Shown one piece after another: positions 38,646 through 47,216 of a stretch of DNA of 64,000 nucleotides. Position 1 is the first letter of the stretch. Every line of letters begins with the position of its first letter. Source of the DNA: CAWAND01 sp963727915 (GTDB lineage Bacteria; Chloroflexota; Anaerolineae; Anaerolineales; E44-bin32); the NCBI GenBank assembly GCA_963727915.1, contig CAVSID010000002.1, positions 124,001 to 188,000 on the forward strand, given 5' to 3'. The notes under the pieces are model-generated. The model made no database searches. It worked only from the letters and a program-made list of their open reading frames with translations, and was not told the DNA's origin. The position numbers and the translations under genes are program-made.

Positions 38646-39890
38646 ATGAGCGCTCGCGGTCCGGTAGTACCTCAACGAGGGCACCGCAAGCATCTGGCCC
38701 GAGCCGAGCGTGAAGCCCGCGTGCAGAAACTGGTCTGGTTTGGCGTTGCCCTGACCGGGCTGCTTCTCGTGGGAATTCTGCTTTACGGATGGTATGACCT
38801 CAACGTGCTCCAGCCCAACCGCGCCGTTATCACTGTCGACGGCGAGGCGATCACGGCCCACCAGTTTGAAGCGACCACCAAGCTGGTTCAGCAAGACGTC
38901 CTCAGCCGATACAACTCATACCAGCAGCTGCTGCAGATTTTCGGCAGCGACCCCCAGGTCCAGTCTCAGGTCCAACAACAGCTGTCTCAAATGCAGCTCC
39001 AGCTCAGCAACACGTCCTTGATGGCGCAACAGGTCCAGGATCAGTTGATCCAGGACGTCCTCATCCGGCGGGAGGCCCAGAAGCGGGGAATCTCGGTGAC
39101 AGAGGATGATGTGACCACGGCCATTCAAAGCTCGTTTGGCTACTATCCGAATGGCACCCCGACGCCAGCCCCGACAACAACTCTGGCACCGACCCCAACG
39201 CTGAGCGCTACGGCCCTTGCATCCATCACCCCCTCGCCGACGGCCACACTCGGGCCCACACCTACGGTAGGGCCGACAACCACGCCTCGTCCGACGCCAA
39301 CTCCCTACACACAGGCAGCCTTTGGCAGCGATTTCCAGACCTATCTCAATGACCTCAAATCGGTGAACGTATCCGAAGCGGATCTCAGGGACTTCTTCCG
39401 TGCCAAGCTATACCATGACCGACTTCTGGAGGCTTTTCGGGCGGACACGCCTCGGGTTCAGGAGGAAGTGCATGCCCGCCACATCCTGGTGCAGGATGAG
39501 GCCACCGCCCAAGATATCCTCAAGCGTTTCAAGTCAGGGGAGGCATGGGCTGATCTGGCGGCGGCGTTCTCGACCGACACGTCGAACAAGGACAACGGCG
39601 GAGACCTCGGCTGGATCGCACATGGGCAGACTGTTAAGGCCTTCGAAGACGTTGCCTTTTCAACGCCAGTTGGCCAGGTTAGCGATCCGGTTCAAACCAG
39701 CTTCGGGTGGCATATCATCCAGGTGTTGGGCAAGGAAGACCGGACGCTCGACGACTCGACCTTCACCCAGGTGGTGCAGGCGAGCTTCAACAAGTGGGTT
39801 CAAGACCAGCGCGATGCCTCAGATGTCCAAATAATCGGCAATCCTGTGGAACTTGTCCCCACCGTTCCAGGGGTCTCGCCGACCCAGTAG
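38646..39890 (+). CDS. Membrane-anchored parvulin-type peptidyl-prolyl isomerase
   Basis: 414 residues, intact. A basic N-terminus and one transmembrane helix (VWFGVALTGLLLVGILLYGWY, about residues 29-49) anchor an outer SurA/PrsA-like chaperone domain rich in Gln coiled coil (VQSQVQQQLSQMQLQL). A Thr/Pro-rich linker of about 50 residues follows (repeats such as TPTPS and PTTTPRPTPTP). The rotamase domain has ARHILVQDEATAQDILKRF, GGDLGWIAHGQTVKAFED and SFGWHIIQVL. It probably folds secreted proteins. It lies 84 bases after rpsR and ends at a strong terminator, so it may belong to the ribosomal-protein operon. Confidence 0.9.
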   Translation: MSARGPVVPQRGHRKHLARAEREARVQKLVWFGVALTGLLLVGILLYGWYDLNVLQPNRAVITVDGEAITAHQFEATTKLVQQDVLSRYNSYQQLLQIFGSDPQVQSQVQQQLSQMQLQLSNTSLMAQQVQDQLIQDVLIRREAQKRGISVTEDDVTTAIQSSFGYYPNGTPTPAPTTTLAPTPTLSATALASITPSPTATLGPTPTVGPTTTPRPTPTPYTQAAFGSDFQTYLNDLKSVNVSEADLRDFFRAKLYHDRLLEAFRADTPRVQEEVHARHILVQDEATAQDILKRFKSGEAWADLAAAFSTDTSNKDNGGDLGWIAHGQTVKAFEDVAFSTPVGQVSDPVQTSFGWHIIQVLGKEDRTLDDSTFTQVVQASFNKWVQDQRDASDVQIIGNPVELVPTVPGVSPTQ

Positions 39891-39945
39891 TCGACCATCG
39901 AGCTCCGTCTCCGAGCGTTGGGCACTCCGTTGCCCCAGACATCAC

Positions 39946-39974
39946 ATGCACTCCGCCTTGCCGGCGGAGTGCAT
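39946..39974 (+). terminator. Terminator after the parvulin gene
   Basis: Perfect 12-base stem ATGCACTCCGCC/GGCGGAGTGCAT with a five-base loop, followed by TCGTGTTCC. It isolates the upstream operon from rel. Confidence 0.75.
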
Positions 39975-40006
39975 TCGTGTTCCAGGGTGATGAAGAGCCG
40001 CATCCC

Positions 40007-40036
40007 TTGATGCGGGTGAGCGCTAACGACTATACT
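40007..40036 (+). promoter_or_regulatory. Promoter of rel
   Basis: TTGATG and TATACT with an 18-base spacer. The ATG follows after 18 bases, with a weak AGAAGAG ribosome site. Confidence 0.6.
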
Positions 40037-40054
40037 TTGTGCTGATGAGAAGAG

Positions 40055-42218
40055 ATGAACGTTAAGACCCTCCTTGAGTCGCTTCCTGAAACAGTCAGTC
40101 CCGCAGACAAGGACTTCATTGAACGCGCCTATCGCGTGGCCCAAAAGGCGCATGCAGGCCAGAAACGAGCCTCGGGCGAACCCTATATCAATCACTGCCT
40201 GGCTGTGGCCGCCATCCTGCAGGAGCTGGGGGCCCCCGTTCCGGTGATCGCTGCCGCTCTGCTTCACGATACCGTTGAAGACACTTCGGTCACATTGGCG
40301 GATGTGCGTCGAGACTTCGGTGACGAGGTGGCAAAGCTCGTCGATGGTGTGACGAAGCTCACCCATCTGCCGCGTGTTACGCGGCGCCCGGGGACCGACA
40401 AAGCCGAACGGGCCTCGCGAACAGAATTGGCCAAAGAAACCTTACGCAAGACCTTTCTGGCTATGGGCGACGATGTACGAGTTGTTCTGATTAAGCTCGC
40501 CGACCGCCTGCACAACATGCGAACGCTCTCACACCTTCCGCCTGAGAAGCAAGTAAGGATCGCCGAAGAGACGATGGAGATCTTCGCTCCCTTGGCCAAT
40601 CGTTTGGGCATCTGGCAGATGAAGTGGGAGCTGGAAGACCTAGGCTTTCGCTACGTCATGCCTGAACGCTACAAGGAGATCGCCGAGCACATCGCCAAGC
40701 GGCGAGTGGACCGCGAATCCGAACTTGAAGAGATCACGCAACGCGTGCGTGATCTGCTTTCGGAGGCCAAAATCCAGGCCGACGTCGCTGGGCGACCCAA
40801 GCATCTCTACTCCATCTTTCGCAAGATGGAGCGCAAGGGGGTGCCCTTCGACGAGGTCTATGACGTGCGTGGCGTGCGCATTCTGGTCGAATCGATCCAA
40901 GGATGCTACTTGGCCCTGGGGACCATCCACAATGAGTGGAAACCGATCCCTGGCACCTTCGATGACTACATAGCCACCCCCAAGGACAATTTCTACCAAT
41001 CGCTCCACACGGCGGTTGTCTACGACGATGGCCGTACGCTTGAACTCCAAATCCGCACACCTGAGATGCATGAGAACGCCGAGCTCGGCATAGCGGCCCA
41101 TTGGCGGTACAAAGAGGGCCGGCAGCGTGAGGATGGCTACGAACAGCGAGTTCATCTGGCTGCGGCGTTTGATGGAGTGGCGGCAGGATATCGACGACGC
41201 CAGCGACTTCGTCGAAGCCATGAAGTCGGAAGTCTTCGAGGATCGCGTCTACGCATTTACCCCGCGCGGCGATATCATCGACCTTCCGGCCGGTTCGACC
41301 CCCATCGATTTCGCCTATCACATCCACACCGATATTGGACACCAATGCCGAGGCGCGAAGGTCAACGGAAAGCTAGTGCCGCTGGACTACATGCTTCAGA
41401 CCGGAGATTCGGTCGAAATCCTGACCGCCAAGCGTGGGGGACCGAGCCGAGATTGGCTGAACCCAAGCCTGGAAATGGTCCGTAGCCAGCGAGCCCGGGG
41501 AAAGATCCGCCAGTGGTTCAAACGCCAAGACCGCGAGCAAAACGTTTCCCACGGCCGAACGCTTCTCGAGCGGGAGCTCAGACGTCTCGGGATCGACAAT
41601 ATCACCTACGAGCGGATCGCCAAGGAGCTCAGCTTTGCCAATGTCGAGGAGCTGCTGGCTGCAATCGGTTGCGGGGACATTCATATCGGCAAGGTGATCG
41701 GAGACTTCGTCAAGGAAGAGGAAGAAGAGGTCTTCGAGATCCAAAAGGCGCTGACCTCGGCCCCGCTGGTTTCGGATGAGGTCAGTGTATTGGGGCTCTC
41801 CGGTGTCTTGACGCACATGGCGCGCTGCTGCAAACCGGCGCCCGGGGACCCGATTGTGGGCTACATCACCCGCGGCCGAGGCGCAACCATCCACCGTCGA
41901 GACTGCCCCAATGTGCTGCGGGTGCGGGACAAGGACCGGGAGCGATTGGTCCAGGTCTCCTGGGGTCAGGTCAAGAAGACCTATCCTGTCTCGATCCGGA
42001 TCAGCGCCTACGATCGTGAAGGATTGATGCGGGACGTGTCCACGTTGGTAAGCAATGAGGGCATCAGCATGAGTTCGGCGAATATCTCCACCAGCAACAG
42101 TCTGGCCGTCTTCGACCTGGTGATGGAAGTGACCGACATTGGGCAGCTCAGCCGGACACTGAGCAGGCTCGAGGCCCTGCCCAATGTACTTGAAGCGCGG
42201 CGGATTTCCCCCGGCTAA
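40055..42218 (+). CDS. rel: Bifunctional (p)ppGpp synthetase/hydrolase
   Basis: Stringent-response enzyme, about 721 residues joined across a shift near 41130. The HD hydrolase domain has YINHCLAVAAIL, AALLHDTVEDTS and IKLADRLHNMRTL. The synthetase domain has GRPKHLYSIFRKM, YDVRGVRILV, TPKDNFYQSLHTAV and LELQIRTPEMHENAELGIAAHW. The TGS domain is VYAFTPRGDIIDLPAGSTPIDFAY. Then come a zinc-finger region with HMARCCKPAPGDPIVGYITRGRGATIHRRDC and a C-terminal ACT domain (PVSIRISAYDREGLMRDV). Both catalytic halves keep their key residues, so it should make and degrade (p)ppGpp. It has its own promoter. Confidence 0.95.
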
Positions 42219-42236
42219 CCGCTGCTCGTCGGATGA

Positions 42237-42242
42237 TATAAT
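42237..42242 (+). promoter_or_regulatory. -10 box of moeA
   Basis: A perfect TATAAT starts 18 bases after the rel stop and 28 bases before the moeA ATG. No good -35 was found. Confidence 0.45.
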
Positions 42243-42270
42243 CCGGCGGTTCCTGATAGGCCAAGGTGCG

Positions 42271-43521
42271 ATGATCGAAGAAACCCTGAGCGTTTCACAA
42301 GCCCTGGAGCGGTTGCTCGAAGGTGTCCAGCCCTTGGACGACGAGACCGTTTCGCTAGAAACGGCCCTGGGTCGGGTCCTTGCATCACCTATCGTGGCCG
42401 GGATCGACCTGCCTCCGTTTGCACATTCATCGATGGATGGATTTGCGGTCCGAGCGGCCGACGTGGCATCGGCGACGCCTGAAACGCCCGTCCGACTTGC
42501 TGTGTCAGGCGATATCGCTGCCGGAGCGGACAACCTGCCCGAGCTGGAGCCAGGCACGGCCATCAGAATTATGACCGGGGGCCCTATTCCGAAGGGGGCG
42601 GATTGTGTTGTGCCGGTCGAGGCAACGGGCGAGATCGGGCCGATGGCAGGTGCCGAGCTTCCGATGAGCATTCAGGTCTTGCGTGCCAGCCATCCAAAGC
42701 AATATGTTCGACCCTCTGGACTGGATGTTACGCGGGGTCAAGAAGTGCTGAAGGCGGGACACCGCCTGCGGCCACAAGATCTTGGCCTACTTGCCTCTCT
42801 GGGTGTGGCCGAGCCCAACGTCGTGCGCCGCCCGCGGGTGGCCGTGCTCTCGACGGGCGACGAATTGGTGCCGGTGGAGGCTCCGCTTGGCCCGGGAAAG
42901 ATACGCGATTCGAATGGCGTCACTATTCGGTCGTTTGTTCGTCGCGTAGGGGGATTGGCCCTTCAACTCGCCATTGCGGCCGACACGCCAGAGTCGGTGC
43001 TGGCCAGGCTGAACCAGGCGGCCGAGCAGGGCGCCGACCTGATCCTCTCCACGGCGGGCGTAAGCATGGGGGCCTACGATTTTGTGCGTTCCGTCCTTGA
43101 GGCGCACGGCAACCTTGGATTCTGGCGCGTGAACATTCGGCCCGGGAAACCTCTGGCATTTGGGAGCTTTGCCGGCATTCCCTTCCTTGGCTTGCCGGGC
43201 AACCCGGTCTCGGCCTGGGTGACTTTTACTGTTTTCGTTTGGCCGCTGATTGAGCGTCTCGAGGGGGCTCAGGGCCCAGTGAGGTGGCAGATCGAAGCCA
43301 TCCTGGATGAAGAAGTGACTTCCGATGGACGAGAGAGCTATCTGCGGACGCGTGTGCGTCTGATCAATGGGGAGTATCATGCCGTCCTTACAGGCAGCCA
43401 GGATTTGGGTGTGATGACGTCGCTGGTTTCGGCGAACGCTCTGGCAATTGTGCCCGCAGGCACAACCCATCTGCCGGCGGGAGCCAGAGCGCAAGTGTGG
43501 ATGTTGGGAGGACCGAATTGA
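42271..43521 (+). CDS. moeA: Molybdopterin molybdenumtransferase MoeA
   Basis: Inserts molybdate into adenylated molybdopterin, the last step of molybdenum cofactor synthesis. About 416 residues, intact. The N-terminal lid is ALGRVLASPIVAGIDLPPFAHSSMDGFAV, then ITGGPIPKGAD-like MTGGPIPKGADCVVPVE. The MogA-like core has RVAVLSTGDELVPV, DSNGVTIRSFV, LSTAGVSMGAYDFV and NIRPGKPLAFG with FLGLPGNPVSAWVTF. Domain IV ends the protein. The ATG at 42271 gives the normal family start; the frame is open further upstream without homology. VKOR follows with a four-base overlap. Presence implies molybdoenzymes in the organism. Confidence 0.95.
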   Translation: MIEETLSVSQALERLLEGVQPLDDETVSLETALGRVLASPIVAGIDLPPFAHSSMDGFAVRAADVASATPETPVRLAVSGDIAAGADNLPELEPGTAIRIMTGGPIPKGADCVVPVEATGEIGPMAGAELPMSIQVLRASHPKQYVRPSGLDVTRGQEVLKAGHRLRPQDLGLLASLGVAEPNVVRRPRVAVLSTGDELVPVEAPLGPGKIRDSNGVTIRSFVRRVGGLALQLAIAADTPESVLARLNQAAEQGADLILSTAGVSMGAYDFVRSVLEAHGNLGFWRVNIRPGKPLAFGSFAGIPFLGLPGNPVSAWVTFTVFVWPLIERLEGAQGPVRWQIEAILDEEVTSDGRESYLRTRVRLINGEYHAVLTGSQDLGVMTSLVSANALAIVPAGTTHLPAGARAQVWMLGGPN

Positions 43522-44015
43522 ACGACGGGTCTGGAGGACAGTTGAAGCCGCGTGGCGGCGTAGGGCTTCGAAAGCTCGCGTGGAGCGGCTTGGCCCTGGG
43601 AGTACTGGGGTTTCTGGACGCTGGCTATCTGGCATGGTTGAAACTCTTTGGGGGCACCGCAGCCTGCGCCGGGATTGGTGACTGCGAGACTGTCAACAAC
43701 AGCGTCTACGCCGAGATCGGCGGGGTTCCCATCGCCATATTTGGAGCCGGTGCCTATCTGGCCATCGTGCTGATGATGGCCATGATCCTCCGCAGCCGCA
43801 AACCATCGGAAACCCTGGGCTTGGCTTTCTTTGGGGTCACTTTGGTGGGCGTGCTGTATTCGGCGTATTTGACGTACTTGGAGCTCGCTGTGCTTCACGC
43901 CGTGTGCCCATTCTGTGTCACATCGGCCGTGTTGATGACCTTGCTGTGGGGAATCAGCCTGCTTGTACTGCGGCGTTCTCCCGACGAAAATCCTGATATG
44001 ACAGGAGGAGCATGA
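43518..44015 (+). CDS. Vitamin K epoxide reductase (VKOR) family protein
   Basis: Integral membrane oxidoreductase that reoxidises a thioredoxin-like partner (or DsbA) using quinone, driving disulfide formation outside the membrane. About 165 residues with four helices. The loop cysteines are in AACAGIGDCETVNNSVYA and the active-site pair is in AVCPFCVTSAVL. There is no fused thioredoxin domain. The start is uncertain: a TTG overlapping the moeA stop, or a GTG at 43497. The small Cys-rich protein follows with an ATGA overlap. Confidence 0.9.
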   Translation: MNDGSGGQLKPRGGVGLRKLAWSGLALGVLGFLDAGYLAWLKLFGGTAACAGIGDCETVNNSVYAEIGGVPIAIFGAGAYLAIVLMMAMILRSRKPSETLGLAFFGVTLVGVLYSAYLTYLELAVLHAVCPFCVTSAVLMTLLWGISLLVLRRSPDENPDMTGGA

Positions 44016-44260
44016 TGCCCCGGATCAGGTGCCACTACCTTGATTGTGTTTTTCTCGAGGAAGGCTACTGCGGCGCAGCCGGCGTTGAGATCGATCCGGA
44101 AGAAGGCTGCATGACGTATTCTCGAATCGACGAGGTCCCCGAAGATGAAACGTGGGAAGACCCCGATCTCGAAGAGCTCTGGGAAGAAGAAGAAGATGAA
44201 CTTTACGAAGACGAAGAGGATGCGGAGGAAGGAGACTGGTTGGACGATGAAGACGTGTAG
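44012..44260 (+). CDS. Small protein with Cys motif and very acidic tail
   Basis: 82 residues. The first 35 contain four cysteines spaced CxxxxC-x7-C-x13-C (RCHYLDC, GYCGAAG, EEGCMTY), reminiscent of DUF1540-type metal-binding miniproteins. The remaining 45 residues are more than half Glu/Asp (WEEEEDELYEDEEDAEEGDW). It begins inside the VKOR stop (ATGA), so the two are translationally coupled. A metal or disulfide function is possible; none is known. The frame is intact and a terminator follows. Confidence 0.75.
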   Translation: MMPRIRCHYLDCVFLEEGYCGAAGVEIDPEEGCMTYSRIDEVPEDETWEDPDLEELWEEEEDELYEDEEDAEEGDWLDDEDV

Positions 44261-44310
44261 TTTGCGCTAGCGCCAGCCCAGTCACGTTGATTTGAGCCAG
44301 GAATTGAAAA

Positions 44311-44334
44311 GGCCGCGGGGTGTGATTCGCGGCC
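44311..44334. terminator. Bidirectional terminator between the acidic protein and the S1 gene
   Basis: GGCCGCG and CGCGGCC form a seven-base stem with a ten-base loop. GTTTCCTTT follows on the plus strand and TTTTC on the minus strand, so it can stop both convergent transcripts. Confidence 0.7.
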
Positions 44335-44355
44335 GTTTCCTTTGATATAAGGGGC

Positions 44356-45084
44356 CTATTCTTTGCCAGTACCGGTCTTGAGGCGCTGTTGAAGTGTGCG
44401 ACGCAGGATGTCTTCCTGAGTTTGGCGTGACCGTTTCACCTGAGTCGGTCCATTGCTGTTGGCCGTCTCGCCGCTCTCATCCTGCTCGAGGGCACGGCGC
44501 AGGGCGATTTCCATGGCCGTTGCCTGAGGGGCCTCTGGTTCCTCGTCTTCTTCGATCAGCTCTTGCTCGTCCATCGCCTTCATGCTGAGGCGGATCTGGC
44601 GCTTCTTGCGGTCGATGTCCAGGACGGCCACTTCGACTTCGTCCCCAACGGACACCAAACTCGAAGGCGACTTAACGTAGTCCGAACTCATCTCGCTGAC
44701 GTGAACCAGGCCGGGCCGCTCGGCGCCAACCTCGACAAAAGCCCCGAAGTTTTCCAGACGGACGACGGTGCCCTTCAGGTGCATCCCTGGTTTGATGTCC
44801 TGCCACTTCATGTCCACAGGCCGGATCATCGTCAGCTCGAGCCGCTCGGCAACGGGGTCGACTTGATGGACCCACACATTGACTTGCTTGCCCGGTTCGA
44901 CCACGTCCTCAACACGATTGACGCGGCCCTTCTTGAGCATCGAGATGTGTACCAGGCCCTCTTTCTCAGCCCCGACGTCGACAAACGCGCCGTAGAGCTC
45001 GGTCCGGGTGACCCGGCCGGTGAGTTCTTGGTTGGGTTGAAGGTCTTTGAGTGAAATGTCTGCCATCCGAAGCTTCTCGCTCAC
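44356..45084 (-). CDS. Two-S1-domain RNA-binding protein
   Basis: 242 residues, intact. Two S1 OB-folds: the first around ELTGRVTRTELYGAFVDVG with GLVHISMLKK, the second around LKGTVVRLENFGAFVEVG with GLVHVSEMSSDYV and DIDRKKRQIRLSMKA. An acidic, then basic, helical tail ends RRTLQQRLKTG. It resembles a truncated ribosomal protein bS1 or YugI-type general stress RNA-binding protein. The GTG start lies six bases after a TAGACT box, so the message is leaderless. The dispersed palindrome overlaps the promoter spacer, the clearest operator position of any site in the window. Confidence 0.88.
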   Translation of the reverse strand: MSEKLRMADISLKDLQPNQELTGRVTRTELYGAFVDVGAEKEGLVHISMLKKGRVNRVEDVVEPGKQVNVWVHQVDPVAERLELTMIRPVDMKWQDIKPGMHLKGTVVRLENFGAFVEVGAERPGLVHVSEMSSDYVKSPSSLVSVGDEVEVAVLDIDRKKRQIRLSMKAMDEQELIEEDEEPEAPQATAMEIALRRALEQDESGETANSNGPTQVKRSRQTQEDILRRTLQQRLKTGTGKE

Positions 45085-45090
45085 CGGTTC

Positions 45091-45096
45091 AGTCTA
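45091..45096 (-). promoter_or_regulatory. -10 box of the leaderless S1-protein promoter
   Basis: On the minus strand TAGACT is followed by GAACCG and the GTG start, the same arrangement as at pgeF. The palindrome at 45100-45117 begins three bases upstream of it. Confidence 0.6.
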
Positions 45097-45099
45097 TTA

Positions 45100-45117
45100 T
45101 TGTGACGGTTTTCACAA
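45100..45117. promoter_or_regulatory. Palindromic operator TTGTGA-N6-TCACAA (site 5)
   Basis: Exact match with spacer CGGTTT (plus strand). It occupies the -35/-10 spacer of the S1-protein promoter, where a bound dimer would block polymerase. The sequence fits both Rex (NADH-sensing) and CRP/FNR-family consensus sites; neither regulator gene is in the window. Confidence 0.6.
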
Positions 45118-45172
45118 ATGATTTCGCTCTTACTGCGAACAGTCGCCGATTATACCACGCCTGCGATCCCCA

Positions 45173-46873
45173 TCAGGGTGTTGGGCTGGCCTCGGGCTCT
45201 GCGTTGAGCGATCGCCGAGCGAGCAGGTACCAGTCGACGATGTTGGCAAAACGGTCGCTGGGGTCGAGGATGGGACCCATGCTGACTCCCTTGACCTCGG
45301 CGCTGATGGCATAGGTGTAAACGGGGTGGAACAGCAGCAGCGCCGGCACCTGGTCCTGGAAGCGATGCTCAAAACTCTGGTACAACTGGGCGCGGCGGGC
45401 GCGATCGGTGGTCGTCCGCGCCTGCTCGAGCCAGATCCCGATGTTGCGGTCGACAAAACCGCTGTAATTCTGACCGCTCTCGGCTTGGGAGTCATGCCAA
45501 AACGGGTAGGGGTCTGGATCGGGATAGCGTGAAAGGTTGATCTCCGCCAACGCAGCTTCGTAGCTGCGCTGCGTGAGCGATCGTAGGATGGCGTCGGGAG
45601 GGTCGGCCTCGAGCTTGACCTGGACGCCGACATCCGCCCAGTAGGATTGAACCATTTGGGCGATTTGGGTCGCTTGAGGTGTGTCGGCGTGGCTGAGGGT
45701 GAACGTGAGGGCCACATCATCTTTGGAACGCAGGTAGCTCTCGGAGCCAGGCGATGCGCCAGCCGGAAGTTGCCAGCCGGCCTCATCCAACAGGGATGCG
45801 GCTCTGGCGGGATCGAACGGGATCGGCTGCAACTCCGTGGCAAACGCCCAGCTTCCGGGGAGAATAGGCCCGGTGGCCACAACGCCTTCGCCCATCAGCA
45901 CCCGATCGACGATGGATTGACGGTTAATGGCCATCATAAGCGCCTGTCGGACGCTCTTGTCCTGGAAGAAGGCATGCTGATCGTCCTTGAGATTGAGGTA
46001 GATCAGCTGTGTCTGCGGCAGGCGTGCGGTGTGTACGTTCAAGTTGGGCTGGGCCAGGACTTGCGGGAGCGTCGATGGGGAGACCTCACTTATGGCCTCA
46101 ACGTCCCCGGCTTCCAGCGCAGTGTAAGCGTCGGCGTCACTCGAAAAGTAGCGGAATTCGACGCGTGAGAGGTACGGAACCTGTCCGTAGTAGGTGTCAT
46201 TGGCATTAAGACTAACGCCGGTGATCTTACCGCCGTCGGTCAGGAAGCGGTCGAAGACGAATGGTCCGGTCCCCACTGGCTGGAGATTGTAGGGATGGTC
46301 GATGAGGTCGGTGACGCTCACGCCTCGGAGCAGGTGATCCGGCAGCAGGCCCACGGAGAGGTAGTCGGGGAACGGAGCGAACGGCTCTGGAAGATGAAAT
46401 TGAACCGTGTGGTCGTCCAGCTTGACGATTTTGATTTGTTGCCAGAAGTCGTGCAAATCGGAGGGCCCAGGAAAGCCGTCGTCCTGGAACTTGGAGTAAG
46501 TGTAGATGACGTCGGCAGACGTGACCGGCTGCCCGTCGTGCCAAGTGGCGTCCTCGCGCAGGGCTACGGTATAGGTCTTCCCATCGGCGGATACGGCCCA
46601 TTCCTTGGCCAGATCTGGTTCTGGATTGCCCCGGGAATCAAACTTGATCAAACCGCTGTAGATCAGGCGATCGACGTCCCGATCGACTTGATTATAGGAA
46701 TCCAATATCGGATTGAGGCGCACGGGAGCGCCTATCAGAGCTTCGGTGTGGACCCCGCCTGACACCGGCTGCGGCCCTTGATTTTCGCTGATTGGGGATT
46801 GGTTGAGCAGCAATCCGACGACCAAGAGCAGACCGCCGATTGCGATCAGAATCTGCCAACGAAGATTGCGCAT
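45173..46873 (-). CDS. Extracellular oligopeptide/dipeptide-binding protein (SBP family 5)
   Basis: 566 residues, intact. The N-terminus is a hydrophobic helix (QILIAIGGLLLVVGLLL) without a lipobox cysteine, so it is either cleaved by signal peptidase I or stays as a membrane anchor. The family 5 signature is FDSRGNPEPDLAKEWAVSADG with TYTVALREDATWHDGQPVTS and YTYSKFQDD. Later motifs are GTGPFVFDRF, YLNLKDDQHAFFQDKSVRQAL and AINRQSIVDRVLMGEG. No permease or ATPase genes are adjacent, so it is an orphan binding protein. The terminator of secG lies just upstream; I saw no promoter. Confidence 0.92.
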   Translation of the reverse strand: MRNLRWQILIAIGGLLLVVGLLLNQSPISENQGPQPVSGGVHTEALIGAPVRLNPILDSYNQVDRDVDRLIYSGLIKFDSRGNPEPDLAKEWAVSADGKTYTVALREDATWHDGQPVTSADVIYTYSKFQDDGFPGPSDLHDFWQQIKIVKLDDHTVQFHLPEPFAPFPDYLSVGLLPDHLLRGVSVTDLIDHPYNLQPVGTGPFVFDRFLTDGGKITGVSLNANDTYYGQVPYLSRVEFRYFSSDADAYTALEAGDVEAISEVSPSTLPQVLAQPNLNVHTARLPQTQLIYLNLKDDQHAFFQDKSVRQALMMAINRQSIVDRVLMGEGVVATGPILPGSWAFATELQPIPFDPARAASLLDEAGWQLPAGASPGSESYLRSKDDVALTFTLSHADTPQATQIAQMVQSYWADVGVQVKLEADPPDAILRSLTQRSYEAALAEINLSRYPDPDPYPFWHDSQAESGQNYSGFVDRNIGIWLEQARTTTDRARRAQLYQSFEHRFQDQVPALLLFHPVYTYAISAEVKGVSMGPILDPSDRFANIVDWYLLARRSLNAEPEASPTP

Positions 46874-46879
46874 AGTGAA

Positions 46880-46905
46880 AAAAGGAACCAGCCTGAGCAG
46901 GCTGG
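46880..46905 (-). terminator. Rho-independent terminator of secG
   Basis: CCAGCCTG and CAGGCTGG form an eight-base stem. On the minus strand it is followed by TTCCTTTTTT, a good U-tract. Confidence 0.8.
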
Positions 46906-46913
46906 ATCGATGC

Positions 46914-47141
46914 CTATCCGATCAGGACAACGCTGATCAGGGACAGGATGAAGAAGGTCACGCTGAGGCCGATGGTGATGTTGAACAGGAGCTTTTCGAC
47001 CCCGCGGCGCACGTGGTAGCCCGTGCCCCCCATATCGCCACCACCCAGGCCGCCGAGGCCCGCCTCGCGACTCTGGAAGATGATCACCAGGATTAGGGCC
47101 AGAGAGACCACGAGCATAGCCAGGTTGAGATAGAGCGTCAC
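46914..47141 (-). CDS. secG: Protein-export membrane protein SecG
   Basis: Accessory subunit of the SecYEG translocon, 75 residues with two helices (LNLAMLVVSLALILVIIFQ and ITIGLSVTFFILSLISVVLI) flanking the Gly-rich cytoplasmic loop AGLGGLGGGDMGGTGYHVRRG. The loop and the ending match the family. The GTG start has a GGAGGAGG ribosome site and a good promoter about 35 bases upstream. It is monocistronic between terminator and promoter. Confidence 0.92.
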   Translation of the reverse strand: MTLYLNLAMLVVSLALILVIIFQSREAGLGGLGGGDMGGTGYHVRRGVEKLLFNITIGLSVTFFILSLISVVLIG

Positions 47142-47174
47142 GTACGTACCTCCTCCGACAGTCGAACGGGCGGA

Positions 47175-47203
47175 ATTATATCAGATGCCCCGTGGGCCGA
47201 CAA
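47175..47203 (-). promoter_or_regulatory. Promoter of secG
   Basis: On the minus strand TTGTCG and a perfect TATAAT are 17 bases apart, and the leader carries the ribosome site. Confidence 0.65.
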
Positions 47204-47216
47204 TGCGCTGCCCGGC

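Noticed and set aside
41373..42671. 432-codon open frame on the minus strand
   Set aside because: Antisense shadow of rel and moeA, whose homology is unambiguous on the plus strand.
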